DNA of 57,746 nucleotides from Komagataeibacter europaeus LMG 18890 (GCF_000285295.1 NZ_CADP01000001.1:205644-263389); one strand, 5' to 3'; positions 8,340 through 18,242 are shown, counted from the stretch's first letter. Notes: generated by a model not told the origin, from the letters alone. Program-made: numbers and translations.

Positions 8340-9485
8340 TCAGCTTCGCGCCTTCGCACGGGCATGCGTGGCATGGGCGACATGCCCCATGCCAACCAGG
8401 TGCACACGCGCATGCACGGTCGCGGGATGGACATGCACGACCGTGCCATGCCCCCGGCGGATGCGGGTGTAGGATGCGGGAATCGAGGGGGCCTCGGCCA
8501 CCTCATCAGGCTGCACGGGGTTCAGCCGCATGGAAGCAAGGCTTACGCCATGCGCGCCATGCCGCCCCGCCACGGTGCCACCCCCCGCACGTGCCAGCAG
8601 CAGCGGACGCGTGGCGGGACGGGCAGCGGGTGTCGGGGCGACCGGGGCGATCCCCTTTGCCTCGAAACCGTTATCCAGCAGGGCGGTCATGGTGGCGTTG
8701 CGGCGGTTGTTGGATTTCGCCCCCATCACCACGCCGATCAGGCGTACGTTATCGCGCACGGCGGAGGTGACGAGGTTATGCCCCGCCACGGCGGTATAAC
8801 CGGTCTTCAGCCCGTCCGCGCCGGGATAGGCGCCCAGCATCGGGTCATGGTTGGGGACTTCATGCCCATGGAAATAGAAGCCGGGCACCGCGAAATAATG
8901 ATAGTACTCGCCGTAATCCACGATCAGGTGACGCGCCAGCACCGCAAGGTCGCGCGCCGATGTCATCTGTTCGGGATTCGGCAGGCCGGAGGCATTGCGG
9001 AACACGGTGTCATACATGCCAAGACGCCCGGCCTCACGCGTCATCATCGCGGCAAAACGGGTTTCATCCCCGCCACCCAGGAATTCACCCAGCGCGCAGG
9101 CGGCGTCGTTGGCTGATTTGGTGACCAGCGCCAGCACCGCCTGTTCCACCGTCAGGGTGCTGCCCGGCCGCAACCCCAGCTTGGATGGTTCCATGGAGGC
9201 GGCATGTATCGAAACCGGCATGGGCTGGTCCAGCGTGACCTGACCCGTACGCACGGCCTTGAAAGCAAGGTACAGAGTCATAAGTTTTGTCAGGCTGGCA
9301 GGATAACGCCGCAGGTCGGGATCCTGCTGTGACAGGACGGCACCGGTGCGGGCGTCCAGCACGATGGCGCTGACCTGCCCTACATACTGGGCACGGGCGG
9401 CATGCATGCCGCCGATGCCGACACACAGCCCGACAGTTGCGGTTACCTTCAGGCGGGAAAGACGGGACATGGGAATACGGCTCAT
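8340..9485 (-). CDS. D-alanyl-D-alanine carboxypeptidase (PBP5-type, S11) with His-rich tail
   Basis: Exported peptidoglycan carboxypeptidase trimming the terminal D-Ala of pentapeptides. 381 aa; signal peptide to about residue 32 (AARAQ). The penicillin-binding triad is complete: S64-LTK67, S124-AN126 and K227-TG229. Family context ARTGAVL, RYPASLTKLMTLYLAF, FRNASGLPNP is also intact. After about residue 260 the usual PBP5 C-terminal beta domain and amphipathic anchor are replaced by an Ala/Pro linker and a tail of about 80 residues rich in His, Arg and Gly (HGTVVHVHPATVHARVH). An ATG at 9470 is an alternative start. Confidence 0.92.
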   Translation of the reverse strand: MSRIPMSRLSRLKVTATVGLCVGIGGMHAARAQYVGQVSAIVLDARTGAVLSQQDPDLRRYPASLTKLMTLYLAFKAVRTGQVTLDQPMPVSIHAASMEPSKLGLRPGSTLTVEQAVLALVTKSANDAACALGEFLGGGDETRFAAMMTREAGRLGMYDTVFRNASGLPNPEQMTSARDLAVLARHLIVDYGEYYHYFAVPGFYFHGHEVPNHDPMLGAYPGADGLKTGYTAVAGHNLVTSAVRDNVRLIGVVMGAKSNNRRNATMTALLDNGFEAKGIAPVAPTPAARPATRPLLLARAGGGTVAGRHGAHGVSLASMRLNPVQPDEVAEAPSIPASYTRIRRGHGTVVHVHPATVHARVHLVGMGHVAHATHARAKARS

Positions 9486-9733
9486 GGAATGGTGAAACCT
9501 GCGCGTGCGATGACAATCATACGGCTTCCGAGCACACGGGTATTACCCGGCGCCCCTCCATCCATTCATGGGTTGCTTGGCTGCAACCATTCTAAAAGAA
9601 AGGTTTTCTATTCGTCCAGAGCGTATTTCCATGCCCGCCGATTGTGGCGGACAGAAGGCCCGGGACCGGGATTGCAAAAAAATCCTTGTATCCATGTCGC
9701 GCCACCCCTTCCAACTGACGGCAAAGTTCCAAT

Positions 9734-10177
9734 ATGGTACCTGTCATGTCTGCTATTGCTCGCCCTTCCCTGTTCCGCCCCGTGTCGTCGCCCGAAATGG
9801 GCGGCACGTATCCGCACGGACATGGTGGCAACACGCCACCACGCCGCAACGGTGGGCAGGATTCCCCCCCCGGCAATGATGACGGCATGATTGACGTTGT
9901 CATCCGCACCCGCCCGCAGACCCGCAAGCCGGCGATGTACAAGGTGCTGCTGCTGAACGATGACTACACCCCGATGGAATTCGTGGTGCATGTGCTGGAA
10001 CGCTTTTTCCAGAAAAACCGCGAGGAGGCGACGGACATCATGCTGCACGTTCACAAACGTGGCGTCGGCGTGTGCGGGGTCTTTACGTATGAGGTTGCGG
10101 AAACCAAAGTAACAAAGGTGATGGATCTGGCACGCCAGAACCAGCACCCGCTGCAATGCACCATCGAGAAGGACTGA
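9734..10177 (+). CDS. clpS: ATP-dependent Clp protease adaptor ClpS
   Basis: N-end-rule adaptor that delivers substrates with bulky N-terminal residues to ClpAP. 147 aa, longer than the usual 100-110 because of a Gly/Pro/His-rich N-terminal extension (about 65 residues). The ClpS core is clear: [20 protein letters not shown] with the DD-Y/TPM substrate pocket, a helix [36 protein letters not shown], and a final [16 protein letters not shown]. The start at 9734 or 9746 cannot be decided, as neither has a good Shine-Dalgarno. clpA follows 160 nt downstream, the classical arrangement. Confidence 0.95.
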   Translation: MVPVMSAIARPSLFRPVSSPEMGGTYPHGHGGNTPPRRNGGQDSPPGNDDGMIDVVIRTRPQTRKPAMYKVLLLNDDYTPMEFVVHVLERFFQKNREEATDIMLHVHKRGVGVCGVFTYEVAETKVTKVMDLARQNQHPLQCTIEKD

Positions 10178-10338
10178 CCCCACGGACAAGCGCATCTTAC
10201 CGCCCCCGTCGCGATCCGATCGCGTTCCATGGCATTTTGTGCTGGCATTTCCACTACAACGGGGCAAGGATTGTCCTGACCTACCGGTTATGATCTCCGG
10301 GGCCCGGGTGGCCCCTCTTGGAAAAGGAGCGTCTCGGC

Positions 10339-12669
10339 ATGTTGTCACGTAATCTTGAACAGACGCTTCACCGTGCGCTGACACTGGCTGGCGACCGCCG
10401 GCACGAATACGCAACGCTTGAACACCTCCTCCTCGCCCTGATCGATGATCCGGACGCCGTGACGGTATTCCGCGCCTGCGGGGTTGACCTGACCAAGCTG
10501 CGCACCGACCTGACCGACTTCCTTGACAAGGACCTCGCGGGGCTGGCCGCCGACCGTACCGTTGATCCCAAGCCCACTGCCGCCTTCCAGCGCGTGATCC
10601 AGCGTGCCGCGATCCATGTGCAGTCCACCGGGCGGGACGAGGTGACGGGGGCGAACGTGCTGGTCGCCCTGTTCGCCGAACGCGAAAGCCACGCCGTCTA
10701 TTTCCTGCAGCTGCAGGACATGACGCGGCTGGATGCGGTCAACTTCATCTCCCACGGAATCGCCAAGGCGCCTGATCGCTCCACGCGCCGGCCTGTTGCC
10801 GGTAGCGCGCCCGAAGGCGGTGAAAGCGAGGAACGCGGCAAGACCGGGCAGAAAAGCCAGGATGCGCTGTCCACCTACTGCACCAACCTCAATGAGAAGG
10901 CGCAGGAAGGCAAGGTTGATCCGCTGATCGGCCGCGACTCCGAAATCGAGCGCACGATCCAGATCCTGTGCCGCCGCACCAAGAACAACCCGCTGTATGT
11001 GGGCGACCCCGGCGTGGGCAAGACCGCCATTGCCGAAGGGCTGGCCAAGCGGATTGTCGAGGGCGACGTGCCTGAAGTGCTGCTCAATTCCACGATCTAC
11101 TCGCTGGACATGGGCGCGCTGCTGGCGGGCACCCGCTACCGTGGTGATTTCGAGGAACGGCTGAAGGCGGTCGTGACCGAACTGGACAACAACCCCGGCT
11201 CCATCCTGTTCATTGACGAAATCCATACCGTCATTGGCGCGGGCGCCACGTCGGGCGGGGCCATGGACGCGTCCAACCTGCTCAAGCCCGCGCTGGCTGC
11301 TGGCACGCTGCGCTGCATGGGTTCGACCACGTACAAGGAATACCGCCAGCACTTTGAAAAGGATCGCGCGCTGGTGCGCCGGTTCCAGAAGATCGATGTG
11401 GCGGAACCCTCGGTCGATGACGCGGTCAAGATCCTGCGTGGCCTGAAGGTCAATTACGAAAAGCACCACAAGGTGCGTTACACCGATGATGCGATCAAGG
11501 GCGCGGTGGAACTGTCGGCCAAGTACATCCATGACCGCAAGCTGCCGGACAAGGCCATCGACGTGATCGACGAAGTCGGTGCATCGCGCATGCTGGTGCC
11601 TGAAAACCGCCGCCGCAAGACGGTCACGCTGAAGGATGTGGAAGATATCGTCGCCAAGATCGCGCGCATCCCGCCCAAGAGCGTATCGTCCGACGACAAG
11701 GAAACGCTGCGTTCGCTGGAGCGTGACCTCAAGGGCATGGTCTACGGGCAGGACAAGGCGATCGAGGCCCTGACGGCCGCGATCAAGCTGTCGCGCGCCG
11801 GACTGCGTGACCCGGAAAAGCCGATTGGCAACTACCTGTTCTCCGGCCCCACGGGTGTTGGCAAGACGGAAGTGGCCAAGCAGCTTGCCAGCACGCTGGG
11901 GATCGAACTGATCCGTTTCGACATGTCGGAATACATGGAACGGCATTCGATCTCGCGCCTGATCGGTGCGCCGCCGGGCTATGTCGGCTTTGACCAGGGT
12001 GGCCTGCTGACCGACGCCATCGACCAGCACCCGCACGCGGTCCTGCTGCTTGATGAAATCGAGAAGGCGCATCAGGACCTGTACAACGTCCTGCTGCAGG
12101 TGATGGACCATGGACGGCTGACCGACCATAACGGCAAGACGGTCGATTTCCGTAACGTGGTCCTGATCATGACCACCAACGCGGGCGCCGCCGACCTGAG
12201 CAAGGAAGCGATCGGCTTTGGCCGCACGTCCCGCGAAGGCGAGGACGAGGATGCGATCAAGCGCCTGTTCACGCCGGAGTTCCGTAACCGGCTGGATGCG
12301 ATCATCCCGTTTGCCAACCTGTCGCCGCATGTGGTTGACCGGGTGGTGGAGAAGTTCATCTTCCAGCTGGAAGCCCAGCTGGCGGACCGTAACGTGATGA
12401 TCGAGATTTCGTCCGCAGCACGCGAATGGCTGGCGGAACGGGGTTACGACCGCCTGTATGGCGCCCGCCAGCTGGGCCGTGTCATTCAGGAATACATCAA
12501 GAAGCCACTGGCGGAAGAACTGCTGTTCGGCAAGCTGACCAAGGGAGGCGTGGCCAAGATCACGCTCAAGGATGGCAAGCTGGACTTTGAATACATCTCG
12601 CAGGCGGAAAACCCGTCCACCGAAGGGGATGAAGGCGACAGCACCCGGGAAGAAGAAGCCGCCGACTGA
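10339..12669 (+). CDS. clpA: ATP-dependent Clp protease ATP-binding subunit ClpA
   Basis: Hexameric AAA+ unfoldase that feeds ClpP. 776 aa from ATG 10339, preceded by AAGGAG at 10 nt spacing; the TTG at 10318 is inside that leader and is rejected. Domains: N-domain ([14 protein letters not shown]..., about 1-150) that binds ClpS, first AAA module with Walker [10 protein letters not shown] near residue 222 and FIDEIHT, second module with [14 protein letters not shown] near 503, DEIEKAHQD, and sensor [11 protein letters not shown]. The IGF-type ClpP loop is seen as AIGFGR in the second module. The acidic C-terminus ends [10 protein letters not shown]. It follows clpS and ends at a terminator. 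Confidence 0.97.
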   Translation: MLSRNLEQTLHRALTLAGDRRHEYATLEHLLLALIDDPDAVTVFRACGVDLTKLRTDLTDFLDKDLAGLAADRTVDPKPTAAFQRVIQRAAIHVQSTGRDEVTGANVLVALFAERESHAVYFLQLQDMTRLDAVNFISHGIAKAPDRSTRRPVAGSAPEGGESEERGKTGQKSQDALSTYCTNLNEKAQEGKVDPLIGRDSEIERTIQILCRRTKNNPLYVGDPGVGKTAIAEGLAKRIVEGDVPEVLLNSTIYSLDMGALLAGTRYRGDFEERLKAVVTELDNNPGSILFIDEIHTVIGAGATSGGAMDASNLLKPALAAGTLRCMGSTTYKEYRQHFEKDRALVRRFQKIDVAEPSVDDAVKILRGLKVNYEKHHKVRYTDDAIKGAVELSAKYIHDRKLPDKAIDVIDEVGASRMLVPENRRRKTVTLKDVEDIVAKIARIPPKSVSSDDKETLRSLERDLKGMVYGQDKAIEALTAAIKLSRAGLRDPEKPIGNYLFSGPTGVGKTEVAKQLASTLGIELIRFDMSEYMERHSISRLIGAPPGYVGFDQGGLLTDAIDQHPHAVLLLDEIEKAHQDLYNVLLQVMDHGRLTDHNGKTVDFRNVVLIMTTNAGAADLSKEAIGFGRTSREGEDEDAIKRLFTPEFRNRLDAIIPFANLSPHVVDRVVEKFIFQLEAQLADRNVMIEISSAAREWLAERGYDRLYGARQLGRVIQEYIKKPLAEELLFGKLTKGGVAKITLKDGKLDFEYISQAENPSTEGDEGDSTREEEAAD

Positions 12670-12700
12670 TAAAGCCCTTGTGGCGACATCCTGAAACTGA

Positions 12701-12730
12701 CAGGGACCAGAAATGGTCCCTGTTTTTTTT
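12701..12730 (+). terminator. Rho-independent terminator after clpA
   Basis: A perfect CAGGGACC / GGTCCCTG stem with a 6-nt loop, followed by eight T residues, about 30 nt after the clpA stop. Confidence 0.92.
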
Positions 12731-12756
12731 GTACCCCTGCCCCCGAAAGGAACCCC

Positions 12757-13080
12757 ATGCTGACGGCCGCCATTTATATTCCCGCCGCATTCGCGGAAAT
12801 CTGCGGGTGTTTCTGTTTCTGGGCATGGATGCGTCTGGGGCGTTCGGCACTGGTACTGGTGCCGGGCTGCCTGTCGCTGGTGCTGTTTGCATGGCTGCTG
12901 ACATTCAGTCCGGCCGATAACGCGGGCCGGGCCTATGCCATCTATGGGGGGGTCTATATTGCCGCCAGCCTGATCTGGTCATGGCTGGTGGAAAAGCTGC
13001 CACCTGATCGCTGGGATATCGGCGGGGCCGCGATCTGCATTGTTGGCGCCGCCATCATCCTGCTGGCCCCGCGCGGCTGA
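12757..13080 (+). CDS. YnfA (UPF0060) family inner-membrane protein
   Basis: 107-aa protein with four predicted membrane helices, distantly related to small multidrug resistance transporters. Family signatures visible: [14 protein letters not shown] in helix 1, [22 protein letters not shown] in the central loop and helix 3, [24 protein letters not shown] in the last helix. A good ribosome site (GAAAGGAA) is 7 nt upstream of the ATG. Transport function in this family is unproven. It stands alone between the clpA terminator and repeat R2. Confidence 0.92.
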   Translation: MLTAAIYIPAAFAEICGCFCFWAWMRLGRSALVLVPGCLSLVLFAWLLTFSPADNAGRAYAIYGGVYIAASLIWSWLVEKLPPDRWDIGGAAICIVGAAIILLAPRG

Positions 13081-13101
13081 ATGATGCGCCGATAAAGGTA
13101 A

Positions 13102-13176
13102 AAGTTTTTGGTGCAGCTTTTTCAAAAAAGCTTCAGGGAACACCGTCTTTAAAAAAAGGCGGCACCCAAAAACTTC
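13102..13176. repeat. Intergenic palindromic element, copy R2 (best-preserved copy)
   Basis: The outer arms AAGTTTTTGGTGC (13102-13114) and GCACCCAAAAACTT (about 13162-13175) pair, enclosing two inner hairpins: AGCTTTTTTC-type 13115-13133 and CCGTCTTT / AAAGGCGG 13143-13163. The plan is three-stemmed, like a small cloverleaf. It sits between convergent ynfA-like and DUF3465 genes, a terminator position. Other copies are at 7310, about 23590, 35516, 36699 and a faint one at 52916. Confidence 0.75.
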
Positions 13177-13197
13177 TCCAACATCTCAAACAGTCCC

Positions 13198-13767
13198 TTA
13201 CTGATAACGCGTGCCATTGACCGTCACATATCCCGCCACAGGCCACGTACGACCGGTGCCGTGATGGGTCCAGTCAATGCCCTGGCTACGGGCGTTGTCG
13301 TAATAATACCGGCCCAGCACATCCGCCTGATCCCCCTTCGCCACCCACGGCCATGCGGGTGCGGACATACGATCCAGATCGGACACGATGCGGATGGACA
13401 CGCCGTTGCCGACATCAACATAGAAATAGCCATGCAGGCCGCTGCGGGTCCGTTTTGACGCGGATACCGCGATCACGCGGCCACAGACATGTTCGACACG
13501 ATCTGGCTGGTCGCCCTGCCTGCCTTCCGCCGCTTCGACATCGGCAAGGAATTTGCGGTCATCGCAGGTTTCCGGCACGGGACTGGCAATGGCCTGGGTC
13601 TGCGCATTGTCCTTCTCACTGCCGGACTGCTGGTATTCTTCCCCGGCCTGTCCCCGCCTGTGGTGATGATGGCGACGCGCCTCGGCCGGTACCATCAGTG
13701 CGCCCTGCACCGCCAGGACTGCCGCCAGTCCCATCACCCCACGTATATGCCAGCGCGTTGCCGCCAT
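13198..13767 (-). CDS. DUF3465 domain protein, secreted
   Basis: 189 aa from ATG 13767 (MAATRWHIRG), which has GGAGAA 6 nt upstream and starts a signal peptide ending VPAEA; a longer frame to 13866 would overlap the ppk2 end and put charged residues before it. The mature part starts with RRHHHHRRG and a Gln/Ser-rich linker, then a DUF3465-like OB-type domain: CGRVIAVSASKRTRSGLHGYF, a segment about excluding or carrying ligand IRIVSDLDRM, and the C-terminal IDWTHHGTGRTWPVAGYV typical of the family. Function is unknown; likely periplasmic nucleic-acid or ligand-binding fold. Convergent with the YnfA gene. Confidence 0.8.
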   Translation of the reverse strand: MAATRWHIRGVMGLAAVLAVQGALMVPAEARRHHHHRRGQAGEEYQQSGSEKDNAQTQAIASPVPETCDDRKFLADVEAAEGRQGDQPDRVEHVCGRVIAVSASKRTRSGLHGYFYVDVGNGVSIRIVSDLDRMSAPAWPWVAKGDQADVLGRYYYDNARSQGIDWTHHGTGRTWPVAGYVTVNGTRYQ

Positions 13768-13822
13768 GACTGTTCTCCATTCACACAAGATCACAATCTT
13801 TTGCGGGGTGTGGGCACGCACG

Positions 13823-14752
13823 TCAATGAACGGCGTGATGGGGGGCCTTTGGTGCCTCCGCTTCAAGCTGTTTGCGGGCCTTTTCCATTTCCGCCGCCAT
13901 GGCGGGATCGGATGCCGGCATTTTCAGGTGCAGTTTTTCCAGCGCGTCAATAATAGCCTCGATCACTACCAGACGCTCAAACCACTTCTGGTCGGCGGGC
14001 ACGACAAACCATGGTGCATCGGGGTGGGCGGTGCGACGGATCGCTTCTTCATACGCGCTTTGGTAATCATCCCAGTACTGCCGTTCATGGATGTCGGCTG
14101 GCGAGAATTTCCAGTTCTTGGCGCGATGGTCGATCCGGCGCAGGAAGCGCTTTCGCTGCTCCTCCTTTGACAGATGCAGGAAGAACTTCAGCACGATCGT
14201 GCCCTGACGCGCCATGTACTGTTCGAAATGGCTGATATCCTGATAACGGTCCCGCCAGAATGTCGGCTTCCTGCGCAGGGAGGCGGGCAGGCATTCATGA
14301 TCCAGCAGTTCGGGATGTACGCGGGTGACCAGTACTTCCTCATAATGGCTGCGGTTGAAAATGCCGATGCGGCCCGCCGCGGGCGCCGCCAGATGTTCCC
14401 GCCACAGGTAACCATGCGACAGTTCAACCGGGCCGGGCTGCTTGAACGACGTAACACTGACACCCTGCGGGTTGATGCCGGACATGACATGCTTGATCAC
14501 GCCATCCTTGCCCCCCGCATCCAGCGCCTGCAGCACGACCAGCACGGACCATGTGCCATTGGCGTACAGCACCGACTGCAATTGCGACAGGCGGCCGATG
14601 CGTTCCTTCAGCAACTGCTTGCCGGTTTTCTTGTCCAGTCCGCAGGCTTCCGCCGCCCGCGTGGGACAGGACGCCAGGGAGAAATCATGTCCGTTGCGCA
14701 CGCAGAACTGGCGCGCCAGCCTGTTACTCATATCCTTGGTCTTGCGGGCCAT
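13823..14752 (-). CDS. ppk2: polyphosphate kinase 2 family protein
   Basis: Transfers phosphate between polyphosphate and nucleotides. 309 aa, one-domain PPK2. P-loop LDAGGKDGVIKHVM near residue 78, the lid/Arg region FKQPGPVELSHGYLWR, a second conserved stretch RIGIFNRSHYEEVLVTRVHPE, and YQDISHFEQYMARQGTIVLKFFLHLSKEEQ. These match the polyphosphate-to-AMP/ADP type with a single domain (class III-like); the nucleotide preference cannot be told by eye. It starts 2 nt after the ydfG stop with AAGGA inside the end of ydfG, so the two are likely one transcript. The C-terminus is His/Ala-rich. Confidence 0.92.
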   Translation of the reverse strand: MARKTKDMSNRLARQFCVRNGHDFSLASCPTRAAEACGLDKKTGKQLLKERIGRLSQLQSVLYANGTWSVLVVLQALDAGGKDGVIKHVMSGINPQGVSVTSFKQPGPVELSHGYLWREHLAAPAAGRIGIFNRSHYEEVLVTRVHPELLDHECLPASLRRKPTFWRDRYQDISHFEQYMARQGTIVLKFFLHLSKEEQRKRFLRRIDHRAKNWKFSPADIHERQYWDDYQSAYEEAIRRTAHPDAPWFVVPADQKWFERLVVIEAIIDALEKLHLKMPASDPAMAAEMEKARKQLEAEAPKAPHHAVH

Positions 14753-14754
14753 GA

Positions 14755-15513
14755 TCAGTCCTTCATCCCCCGCGCCACCGCAAGCCCGCCCGCCGCCTGA
14801 CAGACCGGCATCATCTCGATTTCATTGATGTTGACATGACGCGGCAGCGACAGGACCCAGGCCACCGTCTCGGCAATGTCGGTCGGCAGCAGCGGCTTCG
14901 TGCCTTCATACACCGCCGCCGCCTTTGCATCGTCACGCAGGCGCACCTGACTGAACTCGCTCCCCCCGCACAGGCCGGGCTCAAGGTTCGTCACGCGCAC
15001 ATTATGGCCCAGCAGATCGCAGCGCAGGTTGCGCGTGAACTGCCTGACAAACGCCTTGGTCGCGCCATACACATTGCCGCCCGTATAGGGGTAGGTGCCA
15101 GCCGTGCTGCCCAGGGTGACGACATGCCCGCGGTCACGCGCCACCATGCCGGGCAGCAGCACACGGGTCAGTTCGACCATGCCGGTCACGTTGGTGGAAA
15201 TCATGGTCTGCCAGTTGGCGATATCCGCGTCCTGCGCCTTTTCCATGCCCAGCGCCAGCCCGGCATTGTTGACCAGCACGTCCACATCGCGCCATCCCTC
15301 CGGCAGGCTGCCCGGCAGGGCCGCGATGGCAGCGGCATCATCCATGTCCAGCCGGAAGGGCAGCAGGTCCGGCCCCAGTTCCGCCGCCAGGGCGTCAAGG
15401 CGTTCCTGCCTGCGGCCGGTGGCGATGACACGGTATCCATCATGCACAAGACGGTGGGCAATCGCCTTGCCGAATCCGGCTGTGGCACCGGTTACCAATG
15501 CGGTCTGCTTCAT
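14755..15513 (-). CDS. ydfG: YdfG-type SDR, 3-hydroxy acid dehydrogenase / malonic semialdehyde reductase
   Basis: NADP-dependent SDR acting in known members on serine, allo-threonine, 3-hydroxyacids and malonic semialdehyde. 252 aa from ATG 15513, preceded by AAGGAG at about 7 nt; the 17 extra upstream residues of the open frame are leader. Matches to E. coli YdfG run the full length: VTGATAGFGKAIA, VIATGRRQERLDAL, DVLVNNAGLALGM, LGSTAGTYPYTGGNVYGATKAFVRQF (catalytic YGATK), LEPGLCGGSEFSQVR, LPRHVNINEIEMMPV. Upstream of ppk2 in one unit; divergent from the YqgE gene. Confidence 0.93.
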   Translation of the reverse strand: MKQTALVTGATAGFGKAIAHRLVHDGYRVIATGRRQERLDALAAELGPDLLPFRLDMDDAAAIAALPGSLPEGWRDVDVLVNNAGLALGMEKAQDADIANWQTMISTNVTGMVELTRVLLPGMVARDRGHVVTLGSTAGTYPYTGGNVYGATKAFVRQFTRNLRCDLLGHNVRVTNLEPGLCGGSEFSQVRLRDDAKAAAVYEGTKPLLPTDIAETVAWVLSLPRHVNINEIEMMPVCQAAGGLAVARGMKD

Positions 15514-15643
15514 GGTCGGTCTCCTTCCTGCATGTAACGGCAAGCCTTGCATATTGCAGGACATCCGTCATTGAGAACAATCACACCACGGATCACGCCT
15601 GAAATGGTTGCAAAGGAGGACAAATCCGGTTCTATGGTGGTGT

Positions 15644-16228
15644 ATGGCTTCCTTTGCGACAACTCCAGGCTGCAGCCTGACGGGTCACCTGCTTGTGGCC
15701 ACCCCTGCCCTGACTGATCCCGCTTTCGCGCGCAGTGTCATCTATCTGTGCGCCCATTCGCCCGAGGACGGGGCCATGGGCCTGGTCGTCAACCGTCGCC
15801 TGTCCCAGCCTGTCCTTGATGATGTGCTGGAACAGCTTGGTATCGCCCCCGTCCCCCCGCGTCGCCGCATCAACCTGTGCGCGGGCGGACCGATGGATAA
15901 CGGGCGGGGATTCGTGCTGCATACATCGGACTGGAGCGGTGACGGCAGCCTGCCGGTGGACCGCACCACCACGCTTACGGCCAGCCTGGACGTGCTGCGT
16001 GACATAGCCGACGGCAATGGCCCCGCCCATGCGCTGCTGGCCATGGGCCATGCCAGTTGGGAAGCGGGACAGCTTGAAGAAGAAATGCTGCACCATGATG
16101 CATGGATCGCGGCCCCGGCCACAGAAAAGATCGTATTCGGGGCCGATCACAACGCCAAGTGGCGGCAGGCGCTGGCCAGCGTGCACATTGACCCCGCGTG
16201 GTACAGTTCCGCCACCGGCCACGCCTGA
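15644..16228 (+). CDS. YqgE/AlgH (UPF0301) family protein
   Basis: About 194-aa conserved protein of unknown biochemical role. Signatures: LTGHLLVATPALTDPAFARSVIYLCAHSPEDGAMGLVVNR near the N-terminus, an internal CAGGPMDNGRGFVLH, ALLAMGHASWEAGQLEEEM, and WIAAPATEKIVFGAD at the end. The open frame reaches a TTG at 15608, where AAAGGAGG lies at 15613, too far from the ATG at 15644 for a classic site; the ATG of MASFATTPG is chosen by homology. Divergent from ydfG, convergent with the HAD gene (22 nt apart). Confidence 0.9.
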   Translation: MASFATTPGCSLTGHLLVATPALTDPAFARSVIYLCAHSPEDGAMGLVVNRRLSQPVLDDVLEQLGIAPVPPRRRINLCAGGPMDNGRGFVLHTSDWSGDGSLPVDRTTTLTASLDVLRDIADGNGPAHALLAMGHASWEAGQLEEEMLHHDAWIAAPATEKIVFGADHNAKWRQALASVHIDPAWYSSATGHA

Positions 16229-16249
16229 ACGCAGGCGCGGACCGGCCGC

Positions 16250-17125
16250 TTACCAGCGCAGGGAGGGCACGCAGGCCACCGGCGCAAGCCCGGCGGCCGT
16301 GGCTTCTTCCACCGCAAGATCGTAATCCGGGTTACGCCCCTGCGCCCAGCTGCCACCCAGCATTTCCTGATGGATGCCGCCCAGTACCCAGCAGCCGTCA
16401 ATCCCGACAGTCGCCGCGCCACGCATGTCGGTCGCCAGCGCATCCCCCAATGCCAGCACCCGGTCGCGTGGTACATCCAGCAGTGACAGCGCCAGCCCGT
16501 ACACTTCGGGATAGGGCTTGCCGATCCAGCGCACGTCACGGCCATGTTCCGCATACCAGCCCGCCATGGCCCCGGCACAGATCAGGCGCTGCGTGCCCCG
16601 GATGACCTGCTGGTCCGGGTTGGCGCAGATCATGGGCAGCCCGTGCACGGCGCAGCGTTCCAGCAGCGGCAGGTAGGGGGCGATGTCTTCTTCCCCCAGT
16701 TCGGCATCAGGCCCGGTATTGAGTACGAAATCCGCATGGGCCGGGTCGGTGACCACATCAAGGTCCAGCCCGGCATAGACATCCACGTCCTTTTCCGGCC
16801 CCAGATGGATCATGCGTCGCCCCAGTGCGGCAAACCACGGGTCATCGCGGCTGGACAGCATGCGGTGGGTGCATTCGCCACTGGTCATGATGGCGTCATA
16901 CAGGTCGGCGCTGACGCCCATGCGGCGCAGGTTTGGCTCCACCGTTGCGGTCCGGCGTGGCGCGTTGGACAGCAGCACGACACGACGGCCCGCCTCACGC
17001 AGCCGCTGCAGGCATTCCAGAACACCAGGATAGGGCTGCACCCCATTATGCACCACACCCCACAGGTCGAGGATGTAGCCGTCATAATCATCGTTCAGCG
17101 TGGACAGCCCGTCATGCCATTTCAT
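16250..17125 (-). CDS. HAD-IIA family hydrolase (TIGR01459), sugar-phosphatase-like
   Basis: 291-aa phosphatase of the NagD-like HAD-IIA class. Motif I is DLWGVVHNG near residue 20, with Asp then W replacing the more usual DxDG: D-L-W-G; motif II LLSNAPRR; the cap domain follows, with the ICANPDQQV segment; motif III/IV region WIGKPYPEVY and LALGDALATDMRGA, containing the metal Asp residues. It overlaps pyrD by 4 nt at its start (ATGA), so translation is coupled to pyrD. Substrate unknown; TIGR01459 members are common in alphaproteobacteria next to riboflavin or pyrimidine genes. Confidence 0.88.
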   Translation of the reverse strand: MKWHDGLSTLNDDYDGYILDLWGVVHNGVQPYPGVLECLQRLREAGRRVVLLSNAPRRTATVEPNLRRMGVSADLYDAIMTSGECTHRMLSSRDDPWFAALGRRMIHLGPEKDVDVYAGLDLDVVTDPAHADFVLNTGPDAELGEEDIAPYLPLLERCAVHGLPMICANPDQQVIRGTQRLICAGAMAGWYAEHGRDVRWIGKPYPEVYGLALSLLDVPRDRVLALGDALATDMRGAATVGIDGCWVLGGIHQEMLGGSWAQGRNPDYDLAVEEATAAGLAPVACVPSLRW

Positions 17126-18198
17126 TTGAGTGCGGTCCCCCTGGCGTCGGCCAGCGTCTCGAACCCTTCGGCGCGCAGTGCGCGCAGGGTTTCGGCCTTC
17201 AGGCGCGCAATGATGCCCGGCCCTTCGTAAACATAGGACGTGTATATCTGCACAAGGTCGGCGCCCGCACGCACCCGGTCCACGATATCCGCCCCGGTTT
17301 CGATCCCGCCACAGGCCACCAGCGCCACGCGGCCAGCCGCCACCTGCGCCACACGGGTCAGCATGTCCTGCGCCAGCGTGCGCAGTGGCCGACCGGACAG
17401 GCCACCAGCCTCATCGGCATACGGGCTGCGCAGCCCCGCCGGGCGGGAAATGGTGGTGTTGGAGACAATCAGCCCCTGCGCGCCACCGGCAATCGCGGCC
17501 TCGACCACGGCCGCCACGTCATCATGCGCGATGTCGGGTGATATCTTGACCAGCAGTGGCGGCCGTTCGGGGTGGGCGGCGTTGATGGCGTCCAGGATGC
17601 CCTTCAGCCGCGTGGCCTCCAGCAGGTCACGCAGGCCCGGCGTGTTGGGTGACGACAGGTTGATGACGATGTAGTCGGCATAATGCTTAACGCGCCCGAC
17701 CAGCATGGGATAATCACGTTCGGGGTCCGCCCCGGTCTTGTTGATGCCAAGGTTCGCACCTACCGGCACCTGCGCGCCCGGCGTGCGGCGCGGGGATGAC
17801 ACGCGGTGCAGGCGGGCCATGCGCACGGCAAAGCGGTCGATGCCCTGATTGTTGAAGCCCATGCGGTTGATGATGGCGCGGTCTTCCGTCAGCCGGAACA
17901 GGCGCGGCTGCGGGTTGCCGGGCTGCGGGCGCGGGGTCACGGTCCCGGCTTCGACAAAACCGAAGCCCGAACGCGCCAGCGGGCGCACGACCAGTGCATT
18001 CTTGTCAAACCCCGCCGCCATGCCGATGGGGTTGGGAAACCGCAGGCCCATGGCCCGCACCGACAGCGCCGGGTCATCTTTCCCCGGGCACGATACCCCG
18101 CCCAGCCCAAGCTGCAGGGCATCAAGGGCGACACGATGGGCGGTCTCGGGTTCCAGACGCCGCATGAGCGGCAGGATCATACGCGACATAATATTCAT
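17122..18198 (-). CDS. pyrD: dihydroorotate dehydrogenase, quinone-dependent (class 2)
   Basis: Fourth step of pyrimidine synthesis: oxidises dihydroorotate to orotate, passing electrons via FMN to membrane quinone. 358 aa. The N-terminal amphipathic extension (MNIMSRMILPLMRRLEPETAHRVAL) marks the membrane-bound class 2. FMN/substrate residues: GMAAGFDKNA near 59, GTVTPRPQPGNP, RMGFNNQG, GINKTG, and NLSSPNTPGLR near 180 with the catalytic Ser; then VKISPDI, IVSNTT, GGLSGRPLR, CGGIETGAD, and YTSYVYEGPG. The downstream HAD gene overlaps by 4 nt. The ATG at 18198 or 18189 would suit. Confidence 0.97.
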   Translation of the reverse strand: MNIMSRMILPLMRRLEPETAHRVALDALQLGLGGVSCPGKDDPALSVRAMGLRFPNPIGMAAGFDKNALVVRPLARSGFGFVEAGTVTPRPQPGNPQPRLFRLTEDRAIINRMGFNNQGIDRFAVRMARLHRVSSPRRTPGAQVPVGANLGINKTGADPERDYPMLVGRVKHYADYIVINLSSPNTPGLRDLLEATRLKGILDAINAAHPERPPLLVKISPDIAHDDVAAVVEAAIAGGAQGLIVSNTTISRPAGLRSPYADEAGGLSGRPLRTLAQDMLTRVAQVAAGRVALVACGGIETGADIVDRVRAGADLVQIYTSYVYEGPGIIARLKAETLRALRAEGFETLADARGTALK

Positions 18199-18242
18199 GG
18201 CTGCGATTGTTGCCGCAATTCAGCGTCGGGGGAAAGGGGCAA

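Noticed and set aside
10345-12330. 661-codon minus-strand frame
   Set aside because: Antisense to clpA; no motifs.
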